Of a stretch of 64,000 nucleotides of DNA, positions 55,742 to 63,512 are shown piece by piece. Location: assembly GCA_963851295.1 (NCBI GenBank), contig CAWKOS010000001.1:744001-808000 (forward strand), in the 5' to 3' direction. The notes beneath the pieces were generated by a model that ran no database searches, was not told the DNA's origin, and saw only the letters and a list, made by a program, of their open reading frames with translations. Position 1 is the stretch's first letter. Each line of letters starts with the position of its first letter. Made by a program: the position numbers and the translations under genes. The DNA comes from JAOPZW01 sp963851295. Lineage in GTDB: Bacteria; Actinomycetota; Thermoleophilia; Solirubrobacterales; Solirubrobacteraceae.

Positions 55742-57034
55742 TTACACCGCCGCGGCCTGGGTGCCGAGGTGCTCGTACAACGGGTAGCGGTCCGCGATCG
55801 CGGCGACCCGCTCGGTCAGCTCGGCCCTGGCGCCTTCGAACTCGGGCGACAGCGCGGTCGCGATGATCCGCCCGACCTCGTGGAAGTCGTCGACCTGCAG
55901 GCCGCGGGTCGCCAGGGCGCTGGCGCCGACGCGCAGGCCGCTCGTGACCATCGGCGGGAGTGGGTCGAAGGGCACCGCGTTGCGGTTGACCGTGATGCCG
56001 ACCTCGTGCAGGCGGTCCTCGGCCTGCTGGCCGTCGAGCTCGGACTCGCGCAGGTCGACGAGCACGAGGTGCACGTCGGTGCCGCCGGTGAGGACGTTGA
56101 CGCCGTTGCCGGCGCCGAGCAGCTCCTCGGCCAGCGCCTTGGCGCCGGCCACGGTCCGCTGCTGACGCTCGCGGAACGGCTCGGTCTGCGCGATCCGGAA
56201 GGCGACGGCCTTGCCGGCGATGACGTGCTCGAGCGGGCCGCCCTGCTGGCCGGGGAAGACCGCCGAGTTGATCGCCTTGGCGTGCTCCTCGCGGCAGAGG
56301 ATGACGCCGCCGCGGGCGCCGCCGAGGGTCTTGTGGACGGTCGAGGTGACCACGTCGGCGTAGGGCACCGGGCTGGGGTGCTCGCCGGCGGCGACGAGCC
56401 CGGCGAAGTGGGCCATGTCGACGACGAGGTAGGCGTCGACGGCGTCGGCGATGGCCCGGAAGCGCTCGAAGTCCAGGAAGCGCGGGTACGCGCTCCAGCC
56501 GGCGAGGATGAGCTTCGGCCGGCGCTCGTGGGCGATCCGCTCGACCTCGTCCATGTCGATGAGGCTCGTCTCGCGCGAGACCTCGTAGGACGCAATGTCG
56601 TAGAGCCGGCCCGACACGTTGAGCTTCATGCCGTGCGTGAGGTGGCCGCCGTGGGGCAGCGCGAGCCCCATGATCGTCTCGCCCGGCTGCAGCAACGCGT
56701 GGTAGACGGCGGCGTTGGTCTGGGCGCCCGCGTGCGGCTGGACGTTGGCGTGCTCGGCGCCGAAGACGGCCTTGGCGCGATCGATGGCGAGCTGCTCGAC
56801 GATGTCGACGAACTCGCACCCGCCGTAGTAGCGCTTGCCCGGATAGCCCTCGGCGTACTTGTTGGTCAGGACGCTGCCCTGGCACTCGAGGATCGCCTGC
56901 GGGACGAAGTTCTCCGAGGCGATCATCTCGAGCGTCCGCTGCTGGCGCTCGAGCTCGTGCTGCACGGCGTCGGCGATCTCGGGATCGACCTCCGCCAGCG
57001 GGCGGTTGAAGAAGTCGGGGCTCAGTTCGGGCAT
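55742..57034 (-). CDS. glyA: serine hydroxymethyltransferase
   Basis: 430 residues. The conserved N-terminus LERQQRTLEMIASENFVPQA, YAEGYPGKRYYGGCEFVD, NVQPHAGAQTNAAVYHALLQ, and the PLP Lys in TSTVHKTLGGARGG are all present. It interconverts serine and glycine with tetrahydrofolate, feeding one-carbon units. It lies in the translation/wall cluster between rpiB and wecA, preceded by a 500-base spacer with repeat element 4. Confidence 0.95.
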   Translation of the reverse strand: MPELSPDFFNRPLAEVDPEIADAVQHELERQQRTLEMIASENFVPQAILECQGSVLTNKYAEGYPGKRYYGGCEFVDIVEQLAIDRAKAVFGAEHANVQPHAGAQTNAAVYHALLQPGETIMGLALPHGGHLTHGMKLNVSGRLYDIASYEVSRETSLIDMDEVERIAHERRPKLILAGWSAYPRFLDFERFRAIADAVDAYLVVDMAHFAGLVAAGEHPSPVPYADVVTSTVHKTLGGARGGVILCREEHAKAINSAVFPGQQGGPLEHVIAGKAVAFRIAQTEPFRERQQRTVAGAKALAEELLGAGNGVNVLTGGTDVHLVLVDLRESELDGQQAEDRLHEVGITVNRNAVPFDPLPPMVTSGLRVGASALATRGLQVDDFHEVGRIIATALSPEFEGARAELTERVAAIADRYPLYEHLGTQAAAV

Positions 57035-57213
57035 GGGCTCTCCTCGTCGGCGGCTTGCGGATCGTGCCCAGGCGCTGCGGCTTCTGTGGTGGTCGTCGCT
57101 TCCCGGTGGTCAGTTCCACCTACGCGCCAGTCGCGACGCCCGCCGAAGGTAGCACGGCCGGGGGCTGGTGCTGGGGCCTCTGGCGCTTCGTCCGCGGCGT
57201 CTGCGGCGGTTGA
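57035..57213. other. spacer upstream of glyA without recognised genes
   Basis: This stretch lies before the glyA start and the large inverted repeat. It is GC-rich and has no credible coding pattern on either strand. The glyA promoter must lie here or within the repeat; I cannot place it. Confidence 0.4.
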
Positions 57214-57525
57214 TCTGCCGCGCGCGCCTGATGCTCTGCCGCGCGCGTCGGCCGCTCTGCCGCGCGCGCCGGCCCTCTGCGCTGCGCTTAACAGCATCAC
57301 CGAGGGAAGGGAGTCCGCCCGGGCGCCCGCCCTCGCGGCCTCCGCGGGCGAACATGTTCGACTTTTCGTCGGTTTCCGGGGCTAACTCGCACCAGTTCGC
57401 GCCGCCCGGGCGCCGCGACCCCGCCACCGACGCGGCTTCCTCCCTCGGTGATGCCGTTAAGCGCCGCGCGGTGCGGCGGGCGCGCGCGGCAGAGCGGCCG
57501 GCGCGCGCGGCAGAGCGGCGCGCGC
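57214..57525. repeat. intergenic inverted-repeat element, copy 4, flanked by inverted 21-base repeats
   Basis: A 312-base inverted repeat. The left arm has a TCTGCCGCGCGCG unit starting at 57214, 57235 and 57256 (period 21) and a partial unit at 57276; the right arm has the complementary GGCAGAGC units, 21 bases apart, at 57488-57516. Inside lie 24-base boxes at 57284-57307 and 57441-57464 that pair at 23 of 24 positions and carry the family core ATCACCGAGGGA. The centre has a palindrome CGAACATGTTCG and a GCGAAC/GTTCGC stem. It differs in sequence from copies 1-3 outside the box. Confidence 0.8.
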
Positions 57526-57535
57526 AGCGTGGCCC

Positions 57536-57991
57536 CTACGTCGTCACCGCGGGCTCGCGTTCCAGCTCCGTGATCTGGCCCACCCGGCGGGCGTGGCGGC
57601 CGCCCTCGAACTCGGTGCGCAGGAAGGCGCGGACGATGGCGTCGGCCTCGCTGGGCCCCAGGCGGGCGCCCGACAGCGTGACGATGTTGACGTCGTTGTG
57701 GCGGCGCGACATCTCGGCCTCGGACGGGTCGTGGGCGTTGACGGCGCGCACGCCTGTGACCTTGTTGGCGACGATCGCGACGCCGACGCCCGACGAGCAG
57801 GCGAGCACCGCGCGCGCGGCGTCGCCCTCGGACACCAGGCGCGCGGCCTCGGCTGCGAAACGCGGGTAGTCGACGGCCCGGGAGGACCCGGTGCCGACGT
57901 CGACGACCTCGTGGCCCTGTGCCGACAGGGCGATCTTGACGTGCTCCTTGAGGTGGAACCCGGCGTGGTCCGACCCCACGGCGATCCTCAT
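57536..57991 (-). CDS. rpiB: ribose-5-phosphate isomerase B
   Basis: 151 residues. The family signatures are AVGSDHAGFHLKEHVKIAL, DVGTGSSRAVDYP, VLACSSGVGVAIVANKVTGV (active-site Cys/anion hole) and RRHNDVNIVTLSG. It interconverts ribulose-5- and ribose-5-phosphate. The ATG overlaps the stop of the upstream epimerase as ATGA. It ends just before repeat element 4. Confidence 0.93.
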   Translation of the reverse strand: MRIAVGSDHAGFHLKEHVKIALSAQGHEVVDVGTGSSRAVDYPRFAAEAARLVSEGDAARAVLACSSGVGVAIVANKVTGVRAVNAHDPSEAEMSRRHNDVNIVTLSGARLGPSEADAIVRAFLRTEFEGGRHARRVGQITELEREPAVTT

Positions 57992-58963
57992 GGCTCCCTC
58001 AGCTCCTCCAACCCCTCGTCGATGGTCCTGACCGGCGCGTATCCCAGCTCCCTGCGCGCCCTCGTGATGTCGATGGTGGCCTCCAAGGCGGACAGCCAGA
58101 CGGCCAGCCGCGTGAGCGGCGGGCGGCCGGGCAGCGGCAGCAGCCGCCACGCCGTCTCGCCCGCCGTGGCGACCGCGCTCGCGACCGGCGCGGGCAGCGA
58201 CCGGTCGGGCGGCGTGACGCCCTGCGTGGCGAGCAGGCGGGTGACGAAGTCGCGGAAGACGACGGGCTCGCCGTCGGTGACGAAGTAGACCCCGGCCGGC
58301 GCGCCGCGCTCGGCGGCGAGGAGCAGGCCGTGGACCACGTTGTCGACGTGCGTGGTGGAGGTGCGGTGGCGCCCGCCGCCGACCCACGCCCAGCGCCCGG
58401 CGCGGACCATCTCGGTCATCGCGGGCAGCAGCGTCGTGTCGCCGCGCCCCCAGACGAAGCGCGGGCGCACGACGACGGTCTGCAGGCCGTCGCGGTTGGC
58501 CTCGATCACGGCCTCCTCGGCGCGCGCCTTGGTCGACGCGTAGAGCGCGGGCGAGTCGAAGCGCAGCGGCGCGCGCTCGTCGACCTCGACGAGCGGCTCG
58601 CCCGCGAGCAGCGCCGCCTCGGTGCCGACGTGGACGAAGCGCCGCACGCCGGCGGCGCCGCGCGGCCTCCAGGGCGTTGCGGGTCCCGAGGACGTTGCCG
58701 CGCTCGAAGTCCGAGCGCCTGCCCCAATCGCCGAGCTGCGCCGCGCAGTGGAAGGCGACCTGGCAGCCCGCGGCGCCCGCGGTCATCGAGGCACGGTCGT
58801 CGAGCTCGCCGCGCACCGGCTCGGCCCCGTGCCCGCCGACGACGGCCGCCGACGCGTCGCTGCGCGCGAGCGCGCGCACGGTCCAGCCGTCGGCCACGAG
58901 CCGCCGGACGAGCGCGCCACCGATGAAGCCCGAGCCGCCGGTGACGAAGGCGGAGGTCGTCAC
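57988..58963 (-). pseudogene. NAD-dependent epimerase/dehydratase, with one frameshift
   Basis: The GTG at 58963 begins a short-chain fold (VTGGSGFIGGALVRRL) up to VLGTRNALEAAR. The rest, VRRFVHVGTEAALLAGEPLV, YASTKARAEEAVIEAN (the YxxxK motif), RPRFVWGRGD and more, is in another frame and ends at 57988. Deleting one G in GCGCGGCGCCGCC (about 58658) joins them as EAARAAGVRRF, as expected for 3-beta-HSD-like epimerases of about 325 residues. It overlaps tsaC (GTGA) and rpiB (ATGA). Sequencing error and true mutation cannot be told apart here. Confidence 0.75.
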
Positions 58964-59592
58964 GGCGCGGACTCTAGCCGCGCGGCGATCTCCGTGGTGG
59001 CGATGGCGCCCTCGCGGGCGACCGACCAGGCGCCCCGCCGCTCATAGTCGCGCAGGTCGACGACCGTCGAGGGCGTGCCCGGCAGCTCGCCGCCGTCGAG
59101 CACGAGGTCGGTGTGCTCGCGCATGTACGCCGGCACGTCCTCCAGGCGCCGGGCGTCGGCCGCGCCCGAGGCGTTGGCGCTCGACTGCAGCACCGGCCAG
59201 CGGACCTCGCCCAGCGCCGCCAGCCCCGGCGGCCACGCGGGCACCCGCAGCCCGAGGACGTCGTCCCGCCCACCCGGCCCGCACGCCAGCGGGAAGCGCC
59301 GCGCCGGGTTGGGGAGCAGCAGGGTCACGGCGCCCGGCATGAGCGCGCGCAGCGCACCGGCGGTCCGCGGCCCCAGCTCGGGCAGCGCCGCGAGCGCGAG
59401 GTCCAGGGCGAAGAACATGACCGCGGCGGGCTTGTCCGGGCGCCGGCGCTTGAGCATGTACAGCCGCTGGACCGCCTCCTTGGAGTCGGGCTCGCAGGCC
59501 AGCCCGTAGACCGTGTCGGCCGGGAAGACCGCGATCCCGCCGACCGCGATGCAGCGCTCGAAGGTCTGCGCGTCGGCGGCGGTCAGCGCCAT
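58960..59592 (-). CDS. tsaC: threonylcarbamoyl-AMP synthase (Sua5/YrdC family)
   Basis: 210 residues of the YrdC fold: GGIAVFPADTVYGLACEP (with the conserved KxR replaced in part), MLKRRRPDKPAAVMFF, LMPGAVTLLLPN, and QSSANASGAADAR (the SxAN motif). It makes threonylcarbamoyl-AMP for the t6A37 modification of tRNAs reading ANN codons. It overlaps prmC upstream by 10 bases and the epimerase downstream by 4, in the standard prfA-prmC-sua5 order. Confidence 0.88.
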   Translation of the reverse strand: MALTAADAQTFERCIAVGGIAVFPADTVYGLACEPDSKEAVQRLYMLKRRRPDKPAAVMFFALDLALAALPELGPRTAGALRALMPGAVTLLLPNPARRFPLACGPGGRDDVLGLRVPAWPPGLAALGEVRWPVLQSSANASGAADARRLEDVPAYMREHTDLVLDGGELPGTPSTVVDLRDYERRGAWSVAREGAIATTEIAARLESAP

Positions 59593-60404
59593 GCGGCCAC
59601 CACCCGGTCGATGCCGGCGAGGTCGGCGCGGCGCGCCGTGCGCGCGAAGCCCGCCGCGAGCGCGAGCTCCTCGACGGCGCGCGCCTGACCCGCGCCGAGC
59701 TCGAGCGCGAGGAAGGCCGCGCCGTGCTCGAAGGCCTCCTCGACGAGCCGCCGCACGACGGCCAGCCCGTCGATGCCGGCGAACAGCGCCCGCGCGGGCT
59801 CGTGGCGGACGATCTCGGGCGCCAGGTCGGCGCCGTCCTCGACGTAGGGCGGGTTGGACACGACGGCGTCCACGGCGCCGACGCCGTCGAGCAGGTCGGC
59901 ACGCGCGAAGGCCACTTCGAGCCCCAGCCGCGCGGCGTTGGCGCGCGCGACGGCCAGCGCGTCCTCGCTGACGTCGGTCGCGAGCACGTCGAGGTCGGGG
60001 CGCTCGTCCTTGAGCGCCAGCGCGACGGCGCCGCTGCCGGTGCCGACGTCGACCACGCGCGCACCGCGCGGCAGCTCGAGCGCGGCCTCGACGAGCGTCT
60101 CGGTCTCCGGGCGCGGGATGAGCACGCGCGGGTCGACCGCGAGGTCGATCCGGCGAAAGCCCTTCACGCCCGTGATGTAGGCGACCGGCTCACGGCCGAC
60201 CGAGCGCCGGCGCACGGCGTCCTGGAAGGCGCGGACCGCCGGGCCCTGCACCGGCGCGTCGGCGTCGACGAGCATGCGCAGCCGGTCGACCCCCAGCGCG
60301 TGGGCGAGCAGCACCTCGGCGTCCAGGCGCGGCGTGTCGACGCCGGCGGCGGTGAGCGCGATCACGGCCGAGTCGAGCGCCTCGCGCACCGGCGTGCCGG
60401 CCAC
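59583..60404 (-). CDS. prmC: peptide chain release factor glutamine N5-methyltransferase
   Basis: 273 residues. The N-terminal helical domain (TPRLDAEVLLAHALGVDRLR) leads to the AdoMet fold: RVLIPRPETETLVEAAL, VVDVGTGSGAVALALK, and the catalytic NPPY in DAVVSNPPYVEDGADLAPEI. It methylates the GGQ Gln of release factors 1 and 2. It lies 6 bases after the prfA stop, as in most bacteria, so enzyme and substrate are co-expressed. Confidence 0.93.
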   Translation of the reverse strand: MAGTPVREALDSAVIALTAAGVDTPRLDAEVLLAHALGVDRLRMLVDADAPVQGPAVRAFQDAVRRRSVGREPVAYITGVKGFRRIDLAVDPRVLIPRPETETLVEAALELPRGARVVDVGTGSGAVALALKDERPDLDVLATDVSEDALAVARANAARLGLEVAFARADLLDGVGAVDAVVSNPPYVEDGADLAPEIVRHEPARALFAGIDGLAVVRRLVEEAFEHGAAFLALELGAGQARAVEELALAAGFARTARRADLAGIDRVVAAWR

Positions 60405-60410
60405 GGCGGC

Positions 60411-61451
60411 TCAGCCTTGCTCGAGGCGGCGGCGGCGCTCGTCGTCGGTGAGCGCGTCGGTGAACGGCCCGAGCTCGCCTTCGAGGATCTGCTCGAGGTT
60501 GTGCTCGGTGAGCTTGATGCGGTGGTCGGTCACCCGGCGCTCGCCGTAGTTGTAGGTGCGGATCTTCTCGGCCCGGTCGCCGGTGCCGACCTGCGCGCGG
60601 CGGTCGGCCGCGAGCTCGGCCTGCTGCTCGGCCAGGGCCTGCTCGTAGAGGCGCGCGCGCAGGACGCGCATCGCCTTCTCGCGGTTCTGCAGCTGGCTCT
60701 TCTCGTCCTGCATGGAGACGACGATGCCGCTCGGCTTGTGGGTGATCCGCACCGCCGAGTCGGTCGTGTTGACCGACTGGCCGCCCGGCCCCGAGGAGCG
60801 ATAGACGTCGATCTGCAGGTCGTTGGGGTCGATCTGGACGTCGACGTCCTCGGCCTCCGGGAGCACCGCGACCGTCGCCGTCGAGGTGTGGATGCGCCCC
60901 TGCGACTCGGTCTTGGGCACGCGCTGGACGCGATGGGTGCCGCCCTCGTACTTGAAGATGGAGTAGGCGCCGTCGCCCTTGACCTCGAAGGTGTACTTGC
61001 CGTCGCCGGCCCCGAGCGACTCGACCTTGAAGCCGCGGCGCTCGGCGTACTTGCTGAGCATCCGGAAGACGTCGCCGGCCCACAGCCCGGCCTCCTCGCC
61101 CCCGGCGCCGCCCTGGATCTCGATGATGACGTCCTTGTCGTCGTTGGGATCGCGCTCGACCATCGCGAAGCGGATCTCCTCCTCGAGCTCGGCCATGCGC
61201 TCGCGCGAGGTCGTCAGCAGCTCGCGCAGCTCGGCGTCGTCGCCGTCCTCGGCCAGCAGCTCCTGGGCGCCGGCGGCGTCGTCGCGCGCGCGCAGCCACT
61301 CGGTGGCGAGGTCGTGCGCCGGCTCCAGCGCGCGGTACTCGCGCCCCACCTCGGCGTAGCGCCGGCGGTCGCCGATGACCTCGGGGTCGGTCATCGCCTG
61401 CGAGAGCTCGTCGAAGCGCGCCTGGACCTGCTCGACCAGCGACTCGATCAC
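60411..61451 (-). CDS. prfA: peptide chain release factor 1
   Basis: 346 residues from a GTG. The codon-recognition domain and the GGQ at residues 223-225 (SSGPGGQSVNTTDSAVRITH) are clear; EIQGGAGGEEAGLWAGDVF and THRVQRVPKTESQGRIHTST are typical. It ends translation at UAA and UAG. The GTG overlaps the DUF1385 stop (GTGA). It is followed by prmC, which methylates it. Confidence 0.95.
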   Translation of the reverse strand: MIESLVEQVQARFDELSQAMTDPEVIGDRRRYAEVGREYRALEPAHDLATEWLRARDDAAGAQELLAEDGDDAELRELLTTSRERMAELEEEIRFAMVERDPNDDKDVIIEIQGGAGGEEAGLWAGDVFRMLSKYAERRGFKVESLGAGDGKYTFEVKGDGAYSIFKYEGGTHRVQRVPKTESQGRIHTSTATVAVLPEAEDVDVQIDPNDLQIDVYRSSGPGGQSVNTTDSAVRITHKPSGIVVSMQDEKSQLQNREKAMRVLRARLYEQALAEQQAELAADRRAQVGTGDRAEKIRTYNYGERRVTDHRIKLTEHNLEQILEGELGPFTDALTDDERRRRLEQG

Positions 61452-62452
61452 GCGACGACCTCCATGCCGATGCGATCCTCGTCGGAGACGTTGCGCGGGT
61501 CCTCGACGGCGAGCACGGCCTGCATGGCGGCGATGGCGACCGCGAGCTGCTGGAGGTCGGGCTCGCGCGTGGTCAGCTTCTGCAGCTGCAGGCCGGGCCA
61601 CATGACGGTGCGCACCCAGGCGCGGCGGCGGTTGCGCCCGGCGAACTTGATGATCTCGAAGGAGATCCCGGCGATGAGCGGGACGCCGACGATGCGGGTG
61701 AGCACGAGCCAGTACCAGGCCGGCAGCCCGATCGGGGCGAAGACGAAGATCGCCACGATCATGACGACGAGCAGGAAGCTCGTCCCGCAGCGCGGATGCA
61801 GGCGGCTGAAGCGCTGCGCGTTCTCGGGGGTGAGCTCGAGCTCCGCCTCGTAGCAGGAGATCGTCTTGTGCTCGGCGCCGTGGTACTCGAAGACGCGCCG
61901 CAGGTCGCGCAGGCGCGAGAGCAGCAGCAGGTAGCCGAGGAAGATCGCGGTGCGCACGACGCCCTCGACGAGCCAGAAGAGGAACGACGAGTTGAGCTGG
62001 TCCTTGATCAGGCTCGTCAGCCCGACGGGCACGACGAAGAAGAGGCCGATGGCGAGGACCAGCGCCACGAACACGGTGCCGAACCACACGCCGCCCGAGA
62101 TGTCCTTCTCCTCCTCGGGGAGCTGGGCGTTGGCCGAGATGCCGAGCGCCTTGAAGCCGATGGCCAGCGACTCGACGAGCGCGACGACGCCGCGCACGAT
62201 CGGCAGGCGCAGCAGGCGATGCTTCTTGAGCACCGAGGTCAGCGGATAGGAGGTGACCTCGATCTCGCCGTGGGCGCCCGTCTCGGGGTCCAGGCCGTCC
62301 TCGGTGATCTCCTCGGGCAGCGGCTTGCGAACGCCGACAGCCCACGTCGACACGCCGCGCATCATCACGCCCTCGAGCACGGCCTGACCCCCGACGGGGG
62401 CGTCGCGCTGGGCGATGAGTGCCCCGTCGGGGAGGCGCTGCGTGTCGGGCAT
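61448..62452 (-). CDS. DUF1385 family membrane protein
   Basis: 334 residues. The N-terminus GGQAVLEGVMMRGVSTWAVG is the DUF1385 hallmark, then LLRLPIVRGVVALVESLAIG, several helices (VWFGTVFVALVLAIGLFFVV, LVVMIVAIFVFAPIGL), and EYHGAEHKTISCYEAELELT. Function unknown; genes of this family often lie between rpmE and prfA, as here. It is coupled to prfA by GTGA. Confidence 0.85.
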   Translation of the reverse strand: MPDTQRLPDGALIAQRDAPVGGQAVLEGVMMRGVSTWAVGVRKPLPEEITEDGLDPETGAHGEIEVTSYPLTSVLKKHRLLRLPIVRGVVALVESLAIGFKALGISANAQLPEEEKDISGGVWFGTVFVALVLAIGLFFVVPVGLTSLIKDQLNSSFLFWLVEGVVRTAIFLGYLLLLSRLRDLRRVFEYHGAEHKTISCYEAELELTPENAQRFSRLHPRCGTSFLLVVMIVAIFVFAPIGLPAWYWLVLTRIVGVPLIAGISFEIIKFAGRNRRRAWVRTVMWPGLQLQKLTTREPDLQQLAVAIAAMQAVLAVEDPRNVSDEDRIGMEVVA

Positions 62453-62460
62453 GCCCGACC

Positions 62461-62676
62461 CTAGGAACGGGCGCCGCCGCGCTTGGCGGCACGGCGCTTG
62501 AAGCGCTCGACGCGACCCCCGGTGTCGACCAGCTTCTGACGGCCCGTGTAGAACGGGTGGCAGTTGGAGCAGATCTCGACGTGGATCTCGGGCTGGGTCG
62601 AGCGTGTCGTGAATTCGTTGCCGCACGTGCAGCGCACGTGCGCCTCGACGTACTCGGGATGGATTTCGGTCTTCAT
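62461..62676 (-). CDS. rpmE: 50S ribosomal protein L31 (zinc-binding form)
   Basis: 71 residues from ATG at 62676 (MKTEIHPEYVEAHVRCTCGN). Cys16, Cys18, Cys36 and Cys39 (CSNCHPFYTG) bind zinc, so this is the C+ form, expressed when zinc is plentiful. The basic C-terminus ends in RRAAKRGGARS. It heads the translation cluster. A longer in-frame start at 62718 has no family support. Confidence 0.95.
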   Translation of the reverse strand: MKTEIHPEYVEAHVRCTCGNEFTTRSTQPEIHVEICSNCHPFYTGRQKLVDTGGRVERFKRRAAKRGGARS

Positions 62677-62699
62677 GGCTCTTTCCAGTGTAGCGTCGG

Positions 62700-63455
62700 C
62701 TACGCGGTGAACGGGCACGCGAGGACGACCGTGTCGTCACCCTCGACGGCCTCCTCGACCTCGTCCTCGGCGTCCAGCTCGAAGCGCACCGTCGAGCCCG
62801 GCGTGCAGCGCGGCGCGACGAAGCTCACCGTGGTCAGCGCGCCCGCCTCGAGGCCGCCCGTGACCCGCTGCTCGGGCTGCTCGGCGCCCGCGACGGTGAG
62901 GACGACGTCGAAGGCCGCGGCCGGCAGGTGGCCGGCGTTGCGGACGTCGAGCGTGTAGGTCGCCTGGTCGGGCTGGGGCCCGCGCACGGCGTCGAGGTCG
63001 CCGGCGCGGAGGTCCGGGCGCTGGTCGGGCTGCTTGCAGATCGCCGACTCGCGCGTGGTCGAGCGCAGGAGCTTGCCGCCCGCGCCGTACCAGCGGAAGC
63101 GCACGAGCGCCCGGTAGGAGCCCGGCGCGACGAGCGCCTGGACGCGCTGGCTGAAGACGAAGCCGCTGCTCGAGCGCCCCGGCACCGACTTCTGCCACAC
63201 GCCGAGCCCCGGCACCTTGACGCGCGCGAAGGCCGTCGCCGGAGGCAGGCGCTGGAGCAGGTCGAAGCGCATCCACATGCGCTTGGTCCCCGCCACCGCG
63301 GGCATCGAGCCGGTGAAGGTCGCCGTGCGCTGGGGGGCGGCCGGACCGCTCTGGCACGTCGCGAGCTTGGCCCGCAGCGGCGGGGCCTGCGCCTGCGCGG
63401 CGGCGGGCGCCGCCGCGAGGACGACGAGGGCGATGGGGAGCGCGATGCGTCGCAC
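62700..63455 (-). CDS. secreted protein with a CARDB/Ig-like domain, unknown function
   Basis: 251 residues. A signal peptide (LPIALVVLAAAPAAAQAQA) precedes a beta-rich mature part: RTATFTGSMPAVAGTKRMWM, VRFRWYGAGGKLLRSTTRES, and a C-terminal domain (YTLDVRNAGHLPAAAFDVVL, PGSTVRFELDAEDEVEEAVE) like CARDB/Ig-fold adhesion modules. Four Cys may form disulfides. It is probably exported and surface-active. It lies upstream of rpmE on the same strand but with its own signal; no partner is seen. Confidence 0.65.
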   Translation of the reverse strand: MRRIALPIALVVLAAAPAAAQAQAPPLRAKLATCQSGPAAPQRTATFTGSMPAVAGTKRMWMRFDLLQRLPPATAFARVKVPGLGVWQKSVPGRSSSGFVFSQRVQALVAPGSYRALVRFRWYGAGGKLLRSTTRESAICKQPDQRPDLRAGDLDAVRGPQPDQATYTLDVRNAGHLPAAAFDVVLTVAGAEQPEQRVTGGLEAGALTTVSFVAPRCTPGSTVRFELDAEDEVEEAVEGDDTVVLACPFTA

Positions 63456-63512
63456 GGGCCCCTATGAACAGTCGGAACGGGCGAAGGTTTCGCCCGCTGC
63501 GGCCGGGCGCGC

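Noticed and set aside
57035..57300. A 92-codon minus-strand frame with Ala/Arg/Gly heptads before glyA
   Set aside because: The heptads simply reflect the 21-base DNA repeat; both strands give similar low-complexity translations, so coding is unlikely.
57214..57525. 21-base repeats as a possible CRISPR array
   Set aside because: The units are contiguous with no unique spacers, are inverted across the centre, and no cas gene is near.
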